Assembly (NCBI GenBank): GCA_016933965.1
Contig: JAFGTS010000032.1
Location: 1-64,000, forward strand
From: Deltaproteobacteria bacterium
GTDB taxonomy: Bacteria; Desulfobacterota; Syntrophia; Syntrophales; UBA2210
Direction of reading: 5' to 3'
Length of the DNA: 64,000 nucleotides
The translations under genes were made by a program, and so were the position numbers. Position 1 is the first letter of the stretch, and every line of letters starts with the position of its first letter. This document shows positions 28,678 to 37,896 of the stretch, piece after piece. The notes beneath the pieces are model-generated. The model did no database searches, was not told the origin of the DNA, and was given only the letters and a program-made list of their open reading frames with translations.

Positions 28678-29307
28678 ATGATGGAAGCCATTCTGGCCGG
28701 GTTTGTATTGGGACTCCCGGCGGGGCTGGCGCCGGGACCGCTTCTCGCCTTCGTGCTTGCCCAGACGATAAAGCATGGTCCGATCGAGGGAATCAAGAGT
28801 TCTTTGGCCCCGCTTGTCACCGATGTTCCCATAATTATACTTTCTCTTGTTCTCATGAAACATGTGGCCCGTTTCGGCCCGCTCTTCGGCATCGTTTCCC
28901 TTGCGGGCGGGCTCTACCTGATCTATCTGGCCTATGACTGTGCGCGGGTACCGGTTCAGAGTGAGGGACTGCTCGCTGAATATCCCCGGTCGCTCCGAAA
29001 GGCCGTTCTCATCAACTTCCTGAACCCTCACCCCTATCTCTTCTGGGCGACCGTCGGGGCGCCGCTGATCATTCGGTTTGCCGGGAAGAGCTCGGCGGTG
29101 GCTGTTCTGTTCCTTATTTTTTTCTATATCGGCCTTGTGGGTTCAAAAGTTCTTCTCGCCCTCGTGGGTGGGCGATACCGGACCGTGCTTACGGGACGTG
29201 GATATCGGTATATACTGCGCGTCCTTTCCGGGGCGCTTGTGCTCTTCGCCGTCTTTCTGCTGAAAGAGGCCTGGCGGTATCTCGGTTCCGGAGGGACCTT
29301 CCTGTAA
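28678..29307 (+). CDS. LysE-family exporter
   Basis: A 209-residue membrane protein with about six hydrophobic helices. The N-terminal GFVLGLPAGLAPGPLLAFVL matches the LysE/RhtB pattern (PGP motif in the first helix), and INFLNPHPYLFW matches the second conserved block (NP motif). Family members export basic or other amino acids or small solutes; the substrate is unknown. It lies 52 bp after the pilin gene; co-transcription is possible. Confidence 0.82.
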   Translation: MMEAILAGFVLGLPAGLAPGPLLAFVLAQTIKHGPIEGIKSSLAPLVTDVPIIILSLVLMKHVARFGPLFGIVSLAGGLYLIYLAYDCARVPVQSEGLLAEYPRSLRKAVLINFLNPHPYLFWATVGAPLIIRFAGKSSAVAVLFLIFFYIGLVGSKVLLALVGGRYRTVLTGRGYRYILRVLSGALVLFAVFLLKEAWRYLGSGGTFL

Positions 29308-29471
29308 GGGGAAATTGCTTGACTTATTCGCGGTTCTCAGTATGGTTCCACATGCATTGTTGTTTCACTGGGGCGAGGGCCGCCAGGGGGTGGTTCTGTG
29401 GCTGCGGCGTGTGCGGGGGACCATGCCGGTGACCCGGGGGGGTGTTCCAGCATGCCAAGGACGGGGTTACT

Positions 29472-30896
29472 ATGAAATTTCAGTGGACGATCAGAAAAAA
29501 GCTGTTCTTCAGCCATTTCCTGGCCATTATACTGGTATCGGGAAGCATCGGCACTTACTTCTATTTCAGTTCTGTCACGAGCCTCATGGAAAGTCTCCAG
29601 GACCGGCTGCGGTACAGCGCCGCCCTGATCAGCAGGACCATAGACGCCGCCGAGCTTCACGGTATCGATGATGAATCGGATACATCAGACCCCGCCTACC
29701 TGAAGACACTCTCCGAACTGCGCATGTACCGCCGCATGAACCAGGACATCGCCTATCTCTATATCATGCACCGGGTCGGCGAAAAGGTATACTTCGTCGT
29801 TGATTCCGATGAGACGGAAGCTCAGGCGCTGCCTGGCAGGGAATATGAGGAAACCGTTCCCACACTCATGGCGGGCTTTACAGGCATTTCCGTGGACGAC
29901 CGGATATACAGTGATGAATGGGGCTCCTTTCTTTCAGGATACGCTCCCATCAAGAACGGCATGGGCGAGTACCTCGTGGGAATCGACATGCGGGCCACGG
30001 AGGTGCAGAAAAAATTTCAGGCCCTGCGGATATCGGGCATTGTCTCACTGGCCTGTTCCGTTCTGCTGGCGATGATATTCAGCACGCTTCTGGCGTCCCG
30101 CCTGACCGTTCCCATCAGTATGCTCATCTCACGCTGCCGGGCCATTGCCGACGGCCGTCTGGACCAGCAGATCGATGTGCGAACGAATGATGAACTGAAC
30201 GATCTCATAGACGCATTCAACGGCATGTCGCAGAACCTGTCGGATTCGGAATTGAAAAAGCAGCATGCCTATGATGCCCTCGAGCGTGCCCGTGACGAGC
30301 TTGAGATCCGCGTTGAGCAGCGGACCAGGGACCTGAAGGAAGTGAATGAACAACTGAGCCAGGAGGTGACAGATCGCATCCGCGCTGAAAAGGCGCTTGA
30401 ACAGGCTGCTATGACCGATCCCCTGACAGGGTTGCTCAATCGCCGGGCCATGACAGGATATCTGCGGCATGAAATGGCGCGTAACAAGCGAATCGGTGCC
30501 CCCTTTGCGATCCTCCTGGCCGATCTGGACCATTTCAAGGATATCAATGACATGAAGGGACACGATGTGGGCGACGAGGTGCTCATCGAAACGGCGAGAC
30601 GGCTGAGAAACATTATCCGCGGCCAGGATACGGTATCGCGGTGGGGTGGGGAGGAGTTCCTCCTCCTGCTGCCCGATACGGACCTCTCGGGCGGCATGAT
30701 CGTCGCGGAAAAGATCCGTGGGCGGGTGGCGGATGAAACGTACCTCGCGAGCGGAAAGATCGTCACCGCGACGATCAGTATCGGAGCGGCTCAGTACCAG
30801 GCAGGTCAAAGTATCGACGATTGTATAAAAGCCGCTGATATCGCCCTGTACAATGCAAAAACGCGCGGTCGCAACCGGGCGGAATCTCAGGAATAG
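29472..30896 (+). CDS. Membrane diguanylate cyclase (sensor-HAMP-GGDEF)
   Basis: A 474-residue protein. A first transmembrane helix (about 12-32), a periplasmic sensor region of about 160 residues with a Cache-like look (IAYLYIMHRVGEKVYFVVDSD), a second helix (about 190-212), a HAMP linker (SRLTVPISMLISRCRAIADG), a coiled coil, then a GGDEF domain with intact WGGEEF active site. The RGQD five residues upstream is the RxxD inhibitory site, so feedback by cyclic di-GMP is expected. No EAL domain. The ATG at 29472 was preferred to 29442. The signal is unknown. Confidence 0.9.
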   Translation: MKFQWTIRKKLFFSHFLAIILVSGSIGTYFYFSSVTSLMESLQDRLRYSAALISRTIDAAELHGIDDESDTSDPAYLKTLSELRMYRRMNQDIAYLYIMHRVGEKVYFVVDSDETEAQALPGREYEETVPTLMAGFTGISVDDRIYSDEWGSFLSGYAPIKNGMGEYLVGIDMRATEVQKKFQALRISGIVSLACSVLLAMIFSTLLASRLTVPISMLISRCRAIADGRLDQQIDVRTNDELNDLIDAFNGMSQNLSDSELKKQHAYDALERARDELEIRVEQRTRDLKEVNEQLSQEVTDRIRAEKALEQAAMTDPLTGLLNRRAMTGYLRHEMARNKRIGAPFAILLADLDHFKDINDMKGHDVGDEVLIETARRLRNIIRGQDTVSRWGGEEFLLLLPDTDLSGGMIVAEKIRGRVADETYLASGKIVTATISIGAAQYQAGQSIDDCIKAADIALYNAKTRGRNRAESQE

Positions 30897-30914
30897 AGGA
30901 CGGTTCGACCACCG

Positions 30915-32213
30915 ATGACGGAAATGGTTCAACATATTCCGGCGATCATACGGGTCGTCATCGCTTTTTTCGTCATCCTGGCCGCCATCCGGGGAAGATT
31001 ATCCCTCGGCAACGCTTTTCTCCTCGGTGCCCTCTGCCTGGGGGTCCTCTTCGGACTGGACGCCCGCTCCATGGCCGGGACCCTGTTGCGGTCTGTCATC
31101 TATCCCAAAACACTTTTCCTGGCCATTGTCGTCTCCCTTATCCTTGTCCTCAGCAGCAGCATGGAGCTCGCAGGGCAGATGAACCGGCTTCTCTCCCGTT
31201 TCCGGGGCCTGATATCGAAACCAAGGATCACTCTTGTCATCTTTCCCGCATTGATCGGTCTCCTTCCAATGCCGGGCGGGGCCGTTTTTTCGGCCCCCAT
31301 GGTGAAGGAACTGGGCGGGCGGACCGGGTTGGGTCCTGACCATCTGAGTTACATCAATTACTGGTTTCGCCATATCTGGGAATACTGGTGGCCTTTGTAT
31401 CCCGGCGTGCTACTGGCCACCAGTCTTTCAGGCATCGATCTCTGGACTTTCGCGGTTTCCATGATCCCTCTTACCCTGGCGGCCTTTGCATTTGGATATC
31501 TGCCCCTCAGGAATCTGCACCTGCCTGCCGGTGAGGGTCAGGCGGGACGGCGCCCGTCCCTGGTCCCGTTTCTTCGGGAACTGTCGCCGATCGCGCTGGT
31601 GATCGCCGGCGGACTTGGCCTGGGAATGGTATTCTCTCACTTTTTTCCGGAGAGCAATGTTGCCAAGGAATCGGGGTTGATCATCGCTCTGTGCATTGCC
31701 ATTGTCTGGGTCTGGTACGATAACCGGCTGGGCCCGGTGAAGATCAGAAGGGTGCTCACCGACCCTCACATCCTAAGCATGTTGTACATGGTGTTGGCCA
31801 TTTTCGCATTCAAGGGAATTCTTGAAGGAAGTCAAGCGATTACGTTGATCAATGACGAGATCGCCAGGCTCCATGTCCCCCTCACCGCCGTTGTGGTGCT
31901 CCTTCCTTTTTTCGTGGGGGCCGTCGTGGGAATTACCGTTGCTTTTGTGGGAAGTACCTTTCCCATCATAATATCTCTCGTGGTGTCCTTCGACGGGACG
32001 TCGTCGCTGATGCCCTACATCATGCTTGCCATGGGATGCGGGTTCCTGGGGGTCATGCTCACCCCCCTGCATCTCTGTTTCATGCTCTCCAATCAGTATT
32101 TTAAAACGGGGATCACAGCCGTATACCGGCATATGGTTCTGCCCTGCCTGTGTTTTTTCCTTGTCTGCCTGTCCTACTTCTTTATTTTACGACGGTTGTT
32201 CGACTCACTGTAA
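30915..32213 (+). CDS. DUF401-family integral membrane protein
   Basis: A 432-residue protein with roughly ten to eleven hydrophobic segments. The internal LIGLLPMPGGAVFSAPMV and LMPYIMLAMGCGFLGVMLTP segments fit DUF401, a family placed among ion-transporter-like permeases by its fold; no substrate is known to me. It starts 18 bp after the diguanylate cyclase gene and is probably translated from the same transcript. Confidence 0.72.
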   Translation: MTEMVQHIPAIIRVVIAFFVILAAIRGRLSLGNAFLLGALCLGVLFGLDARSMAGTLLRSVIYPKTLFLAIVVSLILVLSSSMELAGQMNRLLSRFRGLISKPRITLVIFPALIGLLPMPGGAVFSAPMVKELGGRTGLGPDHLSYINYWFRHIWEYWWPLYPGVLLATSLSGIDLWTFAVSMIPLTLAAFAFGYLPLRNLHLPAGEGQAGRRPSLVPFLRELSPIALVIAGGLGLGMVFSHFFPESNVAKESGLIIALCIAIVWVWYDNRLGPVKIRRVLTDPHILSMLYMVLAIFAFKGILEGSQAITLINDEIARLHVPLTAVVVLLPFFVGAVVGITVAFVGSTFPIIISLVVSFDGTSSLMPYIMLAMGCGFLGVMLTPLHLCFMLSNQYFKTGITAVYRHMVLPCLCFFLVCLSYFFILRRLFDSL

Positions 32214-32290
32214 GGAAAGTGAATGTTCGAACGCTCTGAAAGCAGGTTGCCGGCGAAGGGACCGCTGAACAGAGCGATGACATATAGCAG

Positions 32291-32320
32291 TTGCCGGGAT
32301 GGGCTTTTTTCGTGTATAAA
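32291..32320 (+). promoter_or_regulatory. Possible promoter of the aspartic-protease gene
   Basis: TTGCCG, an 18-bp spacer and TATAAA, about 90 bp upstream of 32409. By eye only. Confidence 0.4.
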
Positions 32321-32408
32321 AGATAACACCTTCGTAAAAGGTCCATATGTTTCGTTATGCTTCATCCCGATGCAGCAGCCGCTGCAGCAGGGGATGGAGG
32401 GGTGATCT

Positions 32409-33059
32409 ATGGAAAAAAACAGGGGATATTTCATGCACGGACATCGGGCCCATGTCGTCATCACGATGATCATCTTCGTTGTGGCGGCTCTCGCTGTGAT
32501 ATGTTCACCGGCAGGTGCTGAGAAGGTCTACAAATGGATCGATGATGATGGTGTTATCCACCTTTCTGACAGTCCTCCCCGTAAATCGGAGAGTGCAAAA
32601 AATTCTGTGGAAGTCATCCGTGTGCCCATGAGCAGAAACCGTGGTGCTTCCGATTCGGTGTCCGATGAAGGGGGAATCACAATACCTCTTACAGCCACGA
32701 ATCAGGGATATCTGGTAGATGTCCTTTTTAACGATTCCGTGAAGGCAACGCTGGTACTCGATACTGGTGCGAGTCTGGTGGTAATTTCGGAAAATCTCTT
32801 TCGACGGTTGGGACAGAAGAAACTTCGAGGTGCGCCGAAAGTGAAGCTTATAACAGCAAACGGCCTTATTGAAGCGGACCCGTCAATAATCAGAAAAATA
32901 CAGGTCGGTACGGTTTTTAAGGAAAATGTACCGACAGCGGTGACGCCGGACAGCGTCATGTATGAGAACTGTGACGGTCTTTTGGGACTGAGCTTTCTCC
33001 GTGATTTTCACATGACCATCGATCATGAGAAAAAAACGATCGTATTAAAAGAACGGTAA
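32409..33059 (+). CDS. Exported DUF4124 / retropepsin-like aspartic protease
   Basis: A 216-residue protein. An export helix (about residues 16-37), then a DUF4124 module (KVYKWIDDDGVIHLSDSPP), a linker, and a single-lobed clan AA aspartic protease domain with DTGAS (catalytic Asp about residue 118) and the later hydrophobic GLLGLSFL. One catalytic motif per chain means it must dimerise to be active, as retropepsins do. DUF4124 is common on envelope proteins. Substrate unknown. A strong GGAGGGG site precedes the ATG. It probably acts in the periplasm. Confidence 0.82.
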   Translation: MEKNRGYFMHGHRAHVVITMIIFVVAALAVICSPAGAEKVYKWIDDDGVIHLSDSPPRKSESAKNSVEVIRVPMSRNRGASDSVSDEGGITIPLTATNQGYLVDVLFNDSVKATLVLDTGASLVVISENLFRRLGQKKLRGAPKVKLITANGLIEADPSIIRKIQVGTVFKENVPTAVTPDSVMYENCDGLLGLSFLRDFHMTIDHEKKTIVLKER

Positions 33060-33220
33060 TTTCCCTTTTCCCGGTCCGCCCCGGCAAAACGCCCGCCGGG
33101 CACCCCGAAGATTTTTTCAAGTGCCCTGTTCATTTTCTCCATGCGATAGACATGATGTTATGAGTTATTCCGAAACGACCGGTGAACCGGGAGGGGATCA
33201 CCCGGGCGGAAGGACGGGTG

Positions 33221-34081
33221 ATGAACGGCAGAAATAAAAGAATGACATTGTCATGGACCGTGGTTGACGGTTCATCCCCGCGGGCCTGTGAATTCGTGGC
33301 ACGTGAAACGGGGCTTCCGAAAGGCCGCGTCAAGGACGCCATGAGCAAGGGCGCCCTGTGGGTCCGCAGGAAAGGCTCACCGGGAAGGCGGCTGCGGCGG
33401 GCCACGACGGTGCTCAAAAAGGGCGATATCGTGGAGTTCTATTACGATGAAGCCCTGCTGGCCCGTGAACCGCCGCGCGGCCTGTGCCTGGAGGATTTTG
33501 AGAACTACAGCCTGTGGTACAAACCTTCAGGGTTGATGGCGCAGGGGACGAAGTTCGGAGACCATTGCTCGCTTCTTCGCCAGGCGGAGCTCTTCTTCGG
33601 TGGTGAGCGTGGCGTGTTCCCCGTTCACCGTCTTGACCGGGAAACGGCGGGCCTTGTTCTGACAGCTCACACCCGGGCGGCGGCGGCGAAGCTTTCCCGC
33701 CTGTTTCGTGAAGGCCTGGTCATCAAGCGATACCGTGCCGAGGTCTCCGGAAACCTTGCGAACTGGAAAAGATCGGGTGCCATGGAGGGGCCGGTACAGG
33801 GCAGGGAGGCCCGCACGGAATTTACATTCAGGGAGTACCGGATCGAAACGGATTCGTCCCTCGTCGATATCACGCTCGGGACGGGGCGAACGCACCAGAT
33901 ACGCCGCCATTTCGCCGCTGCGGGTTTCCCCCTGGTCGGGGACCCACGGTACGGCAGAGGGAACAAGAACCGGGAGGGGATGATGCTGTGTGCCCGGGAA
34001 CTTGTGTTCGAGTGCCCTTTCGGCGGGGGTCGCCGTTCTTTCTGCGTGGATCGGTACCCCGATATATGCGGGTCTCTGTGA
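33221..34081 (+). CDS. RluA-family pseudouridine synthase
   Basis: A 286-residue RNA-modifying enzyme. The catalytic motif HRLDRETAG carries the nucleophilic Asp; KPSGLMAQG and GRTHQIRRHFAAAGFPLVGDPRYG are family blocks. An N-terminal S4-like region (VKDAMSKGALWVRRKGS) should bind RNA. Start at 33221 (behind AAGGACGGG) rather than GTG 33182. Which uridine of rRNA or tRNA is modified cannot be told. Confidence 0.88.
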   Translation: MNGRNKRMTLSWTVVDGSSPRACEFVARETGLPKGRVKDAMSKGALWVRRKGSPGRRLRRATTVLKKGDIVEFYYDEALLAREPPRGLCLEDFENYSLWYKPSGLMAQGTKFGDHCSLLRQAELFFGGERGVFPVHRLDRETAGLVLTAHTRAAAAKLSRLFREGLVIKRYRAEVSGNLANWKRSGAMEGPVQGREARTEFTFREYRIETDSSLVDITLGTGRTHQIRRHFAAAGFPLVGDPRYGRGNKNREGMMLCARELVFECPFGGGRRSFCVDRYPDICGSL

Positions 34082-34224
34082 GAGAACGATACAAAACATC
34101 ATTCCCGGTTTTTCACTCGAATTCTTGAGCCCGGGCCCCCTGGATCCCGAAAAATACAGTACCTTTTCGGAGGTGAGCTGAAAAGTTATAACGTTTTCAA
34201 ACATAGACAGGAAGGAGAGGAGAC

Positions 34225-35859
34225 ATGGAGGGTTTTCGATCACTGATGGGTCAGTTGAACGCGCTCATTGCGGGTGCGATAGCGGGCAATGAGGTGTGGA
34301 GATTTGTCGCGTCACTTGTCATTATCGTTGGAGGATTTTCCCTGCTCGAGGTCCTGTGGCGGCGAGCGAACCGGTGGGTCGAGGACGTTATGGATAAAAA
34401 GCAGTACCGGAAATGGCTGCCGCACCTGTCGGGCTTCCTTCCCGCTGCGCGCGTAGCCGCCGCAGCGGTCCTGTTACGCCTTTCCGAAGTGCCCCTTTTC
34501 CTGCCGGAGCGGTTGCTCGCGCTTCTACACGGCCTTGAAGCCTTTCTTCTGGCCCTTGCGCTGATGATCTTTCTGTTTCAATGTATCAGGCTGCTTGACC
34601 TCGTGTCGATCATACTTCCCGGACGCTATCGCCGGAAATTTACTGAGGACATACTGAAGGGTCTCAAGGGAATTCTCAGGATAGCCGGTGTCCTTCTCAC
34701 GGCCGCCGCCTTTATCTATACACAGAAGTCGATCCTTCCCGCCTGGCTTGTCGAATCATCGGCCTGGCGGTACCTTTCTCTGATGTTCGTCGTCCTGATC
34801 CTTTTCCTGGGAGGGCGGTTCTTTAATTCTTTTCTGCAGACCGTCACGACGGCTCTCAAAGATTCCACGGAGCGGGCGCGGTTGCGTCTCGTCATGCAGG
34901 CTTCCCTGTGGCCGGTCCGGCTGCTCCTGGCGATGATCATCATCTTCGCCGTCCAGGAAATTCTCGTTCTGTCTCCCGGCGCGGAGCGTATTGCGGAAAT
35001 ACTGGCGGAGAGCCTGGGAGTGCTGGTGGTTGTCGTCTTCCTTTACAAATTGCTCGATCTCGTTGATTATGAACTGATCCGGTTCGTGAAACGCGAGGAT
35101 AACGATTACGATATGAACCTGGTGCAGTTCGTCCGTATCGCTGCCAAGGTCCTTATCGTTGTTTTCGGTGTTGTCTTTCTCATGAAGACCGTAACGGGAA
35201 AACCCATGACCACGCTCCTGGCCGGTCTCGGTATCGGCGGCCTCGCGGTGGCCCTGGCCGCCCAGGATACGCTGAAAAATCTTTTCGGCAGCTTCATGCT
35301 CATGATAGACAAACCATTTGCCGTGGGGGATTGGGTCAAGGTTGAAGGGACCGATGCCATCGTCGAGGAGATCGGCTTCCGGTGCACCCGCCTCAGGAGT
35401 TTCTGGGGGAACCTTATCTCGATACCGAATGAGAAAATGGCTTCCATGAGTATTGAAAACGTGCAGCGGCGGCCGTACATCAGGCGCTGGATGAACCTGA
35501 CCATTACCTATGACACACCCCCGAAGAAGGTGGAACGGGCCGTGGCTATCGTCAAGGATATCCTTTCAAGTCGGCCCGAACTGGATCCGGCCTATCCGCC
35601 CCGGGTCCATTTCAACAATTTTAATGACGCGTCGCTGAACATTCTTGTCGTGTACTGGTATCGTATCAATAATTACTGGGAATCGATGGTGTTCAACGAA
35701 AAGATAAACTTCGAGGTGCTCCGGGCCTTCAATGAGGAGGGGATCGAATTCGCTTTCCCGACCACCACCACCTACCTGGCCCATGATGAGCGGAGGCCGC
35801 TCACGTTTACCCTTGCCGGGTCACCGGGGGTACTGCCGGAGGGGACGCGGACGAATTGA
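34225..35859 (+). CDS. MscS-family mechanosensitive channel
   Basis: A 544-residue channel. About six to seven hydrophobic segments in the N-terminal 330 residues, then the pore-lining helix and beta domain of MscS (LLAGLGIGGLAVALAAQD, NLFGSFMLMIDKPFAVGDWV, GNLISIPNEKMASMSIENV) and a cytoplasmic vestibule domain. It releases solutes on hypo-osmotic shock. Longer than E. coli MscS (286), closer to YbdG-type members. A strong GGAAGGAGAGGAG site precedes the ATG. Confidence 0.88.
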   Translation: MEGFRSLMGQLNALIAGAIAGNEVWRFVASLVIIVGGFSLLEVLWRRANRWVEDVMDKKQYRKWLPHLSGFLPAARVAAAAVLLRLSEVPLFLPERLLALLHGLEAFLLALALMIFLFQCIRLLDLVSIILPGRYRRKFTEDILKGLKGILRIAGVLLTAAAFIYTQKSILPAWLVESSAWRYLSLMFVVLILFLGGRFFNSFLQTVTTALKDSTERARLRLVMQASLWPVRLLLAMIIIFAVQEILVLSPGAERIAEILAESLGVLVVVVFLYKLLDLVDYELIRFVKREDNDYDMNLVQFVRIAAKVLIVVFGVVFLMKTVTGKPMTTLLAGLGIGGLAVALAAQDTLKNLFGSFMLMIDKPFAVGDWVKVEGTDAIVEEIGFRCTRLRSFWGNLISIPNEKMASMSIENVQRRPYIRRWMNLTITYDTPPKKVERAVAIVKDILSSRPELDPAYPPRVHFNNFNDASLNILVVYWYRINNYWESMVFNEKINFEVLRAFNEEGIEFAFPTTTTYLAHDERRPLTFTLAGSPGVLPEGTRTN

Positions 35860-36005
35860 AAAAAACCGGAAGATGTCGGACCGTTGCGGCATCACCTCTT
35901 GAAAAAATATCTTGAATAGAGTGTGAAAGGAGCATAAAGAAACAAACAATACGAAGCCGTTACGGGAAGCAATGCCGGCGGCGAAACCCATCACGGAATG
36001 AGAAC

Positions 36006-37460
36006 GTGAAAACAGAGGTGGATACAACACTTGCGGGTTCAAAAAGGGGCGGGAGGGCCGTTCTCGTGCTGACCCGCAACCATGACGACGCGCGGAAGCT
36101 CTCCCCCTGTTTCCGGGGTGGCAGGTCCATCGATGAAACTGATACCGTGGCATCGGCCCTTGAGATGCTCCGCAGGAAGCACTACGATTTTGTCTTTGCG
36201 GACATTGAGATCCTTCGAGAAAAACTGGCGGGAAATGGATACAAGACAGTCCTCCAGCCCTTCTGGCTCGCTTCTTCAGGCGTGGAGATCATCGTCATGG
36301 CCCCCCAGGAAATGATCAGGGAGGCCGTCATGGCCGTCAAGGCCGGCGCCAGCAACTATCTGACCTATCCCCTGAATCCCGATGAAGTGAAGTTCGTCAC
36401 CGACAGCATCTATGAATCGGTCGTCATGCAGTCGGAATTCGAATACCTGCGCGACAAGTTCTGGGAGAAAGATTCACTCGAAGCGGCTCAGACCCGGAGC
36501 CCCCTCATGAAGAAGGTCTTCGAAAAGCTGAAAATGGTATCCTCCACGAAAAGCACCGTTCTCCTCAGTGGTGAAACGGGAACGGGTAAGGGGGTCCTTG
36601 CCCGCCTGATACACAGCCACAGTAACCGCAGTGAGGGGCCGTTCATCGGCCTGCACTGCGGCGCCATTCCGGATACACTGCTGGAAAGCGAGCTTTTCGG
36701 TCACGAGAAGGGGGCCTTCACGGGTGCCGTGAAGCGACAGATGGGAAAATTCGAGATTGCCAAGGGTGGGACCATCTTTCTTGATGAGATCGCCACGATA
36801 ACACCGCCGGCCCAGATCAAACTGCTTCAGGTTCTCCAGGACGAAGTGTTCCAGCGTGTCGGTGGCGAGGAGGTCATCGAGGCCGATGTGCGGGTCATCG
36901 CCGCGACCAACACGGACCTGAAATACATGACCGATGTCGGCCAGTTCAGAAGGGACCTGTATTATCGTCTGAACGTGTTCCCCATAGAGATCCCGCCTCT
37001 GCGGGAGCGTCCCGAGGACATTCCCCTCTTTATCGATATCTTTCTGAAGAAGCTGAACAAGTTTTCCACCAAGGAGATATACGGCGTCCATCCCGATGTC
37101 ATCAAGGCATTTCGGAAATACTCATGGCCGGGCAACATAAGGGAACTTCAGAACCTGATCGAACGGGCCTATATCATAGAGGAATCATCCGTGTTGACAC
37201 CTGAGAGCTTCCCCTCGGAACTCTTTGCGGATGATCTCTGTGTCGGGGGCGTGATGGTCGATACATCACTGACCCTGCGCGAGTTGCGCCAGTCGGGAAT
37301 AGAGCAGCTTGAGCGGCTCTACGTGAAAGACCTCCTCAGGGAGAAGAAGGGCAGTATAAAAGATACGGCCGCCGCCGCGGGGATCACCACCCGCCACCTC
37401 TTCAAGCTGATGAAAAAATACGACCTCCACAAGGAAGACTTTAAAAGCAAAGGCGGTTGA
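36006..37460 (+). CDS. Sigma-54-dependent activator with a degenerate receiver
   Basis: A 484-residue NtrC-type protein. The AAA+ domain is intact: GETGTGKG, GAFTGA (contact with sigma-54), GGTIFLDEIATI, FRRDLYYRLNVFPI and SWPGNIRELQNLIERA. A Fis-type helix-turn-helix closes the protein (GSIKDTAAAAGITTRHLFKL). The N-terminal 130 residues resemble a receiver; a candidate phospho-Asp is D66 (VFADIEIL), but the acidic pair after strand 1 is replaced by TR and the conserved Lys of strand 5 by Tyr (LTYPLNP). Phosphorylation-dependent control is therefore doubtful. GTG start with a weak ribosome site. Confidence 0.85.
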   Translation: MKTEVDTTLAGSKRGGRAVLVLTRNHDDARKLSPCFRGGRSIDETDTVASALEMLRRKHYDFVFADIEILREKLAGNGYKTVLQPFWLASSGVEIIVMAPQEMIREAVMAVKAGASNYLTYPLNPDEVKFVTDSIYESVVMQSEFEYLRDKFWEKDSLEAAQTRSPLMKKVFEKLKMVSSTKSTVLLSGETGTGKGVLARLIHSHSNRSEGPFIGLHCGAIPDTLLESELFGHEKGAFTGAVKRQMGKFEIAKGGTIFLDEIATITPPAQIKLLQVLQDEVFQRVGGEEVIEADVRVIAATNTDLKYMTDVGQFRRDLYYRLNVFPIEIPPLRERPEDIPLFIDIFLKKLNKFSTKEIYGVHPDVIKAFRKYSWPGNIRELQNLIERAYIIEESSVLTPESFPSELFADDLCVGGVMVDTSLTLRELRQSGIEQLERLYVKDLLREKKGSIKDTAAAAGITTRHLFKLMKKYDLHKEDFKSKGG

Positions 37461-37537
37461 CCATACAACATCAACAGCCTGTTACCCTGATGTGTATCCC
37501 TTTTGAAGCGGGTTTTACGGGGTTTAAAAGTTTTTCT

Positions 37538-37613
37538 CCTCCCTTTGTAAAGGGAGGCCGGGAGGGATTTTTGTATGTAAAATCCCCCTTGATCCCCCTT
37601 TGCCAAAGGGGGA
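37538..37613. repeat. Paired palindromic intergenic repeats
   Basis: Two hairpin units: CCTCCCTTT-GT-AAAGGGAGG (37538-37557) and TCCCCCTTT/AAAGGGGGA (37593-37613, 3-nt centre), with an extra AATCCCCCTT copy at 37581. Such TCCCCCTT...AAAGGGGGA pairs are a dispersed intergenic element in Desulfobacterota and related anaerobes (recalled, not searched). The gap 37461-37896 also holds the elements listed next and no convincing gene. Confidence 0.7.
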
Positions 37614-37654
37614 ACTAAAGGAACACTTGATATCTCGCGTTTTACGATTTTCAC

Positions 37655-37694
37655 TCTGTCGCTCTGTCGCTTTGCCCCTTTGTCGCTTTGCCTT
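37655..37694. repeat. Degenerate octamer tandem array
   Basis: Five units of 8 bp: TCTGTCGC, TCTGTCGC, TTTGCCCC, TTTGTCGC, TTTGCCTT. Non-coding; a minus-strand open frame across it (37319-37702) consists of repeat sequence. Confidence 0.7.
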
Positions 37695-37714
37695 TTTCCC
37701 ACCGAAACGTTTGC

Positions 37715-37731
37715 TTGATAACTTTTATCAA
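37715..37731. promoter_or_regulatory. Perfect palindrome, possible operator
   Basis: TTGATAA-ctt-TTATCAA lies in the only AT-rich stretch of the gap and is placed to serve a promoter for the downstream kinase gene. Role inferred from position only. Confidence 0.3.
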
Positions 37732-37783
37732 TTATGCAAAATTAAACACATATCATCATCTATGTTCTGAGGATTGCCGAAGG

Positions 37784-37868
37784 CCGGCACGGTTGTTTTC
37801 GGATCGCCGGAAGTGATCCGGCGCGGTGCCGGCGGTTTTCAGGCGGCGTGATCGGGCATACCGATCAC
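37784..37868 (+). promoter_or_regulatory. Two hairpins in the leader of the kinase gene
   Basis: A nested hairpin: CCGGCAC (37784-37790) pairs with GTGCCGG (37826-37832) around CGCCGG (37805-37810) / CCGGCG (37818-37823), followed by CGGTTTTC. Then GTGATCGG (37848-37855) / CCGATCAC (37861-37868) with a 5-nt loop, ending 28 bp before the GTG at 37897. The first could act as a weak terminator for upstream transcripts, the second as a translational element. Confidence 0.4.
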
Positions 37869-37896
37869 CGGGGACGGCAAGAGTGGGGGGCTGGTC

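Noticed and set aside
32223-32405. 60-codon open frame upstream of the aspartic protease gene
   Set aside because: Overlaps the likely promoter and leader of the next gene, and has no ribosome site or family likeness.
37319-37702. Minus-strand 127-codon open frame
   Set aside because: Made of the intergenic palindromes and the octamer array and overlaps the end of the sigma-54 activator.
37780-37800. Sigma-54 promoter before the kinase gene (CCGGCACGGTTG)
   Set aside because: Spacing to a -12 GC is wrong and the sequence is explained by the nested hairpin.
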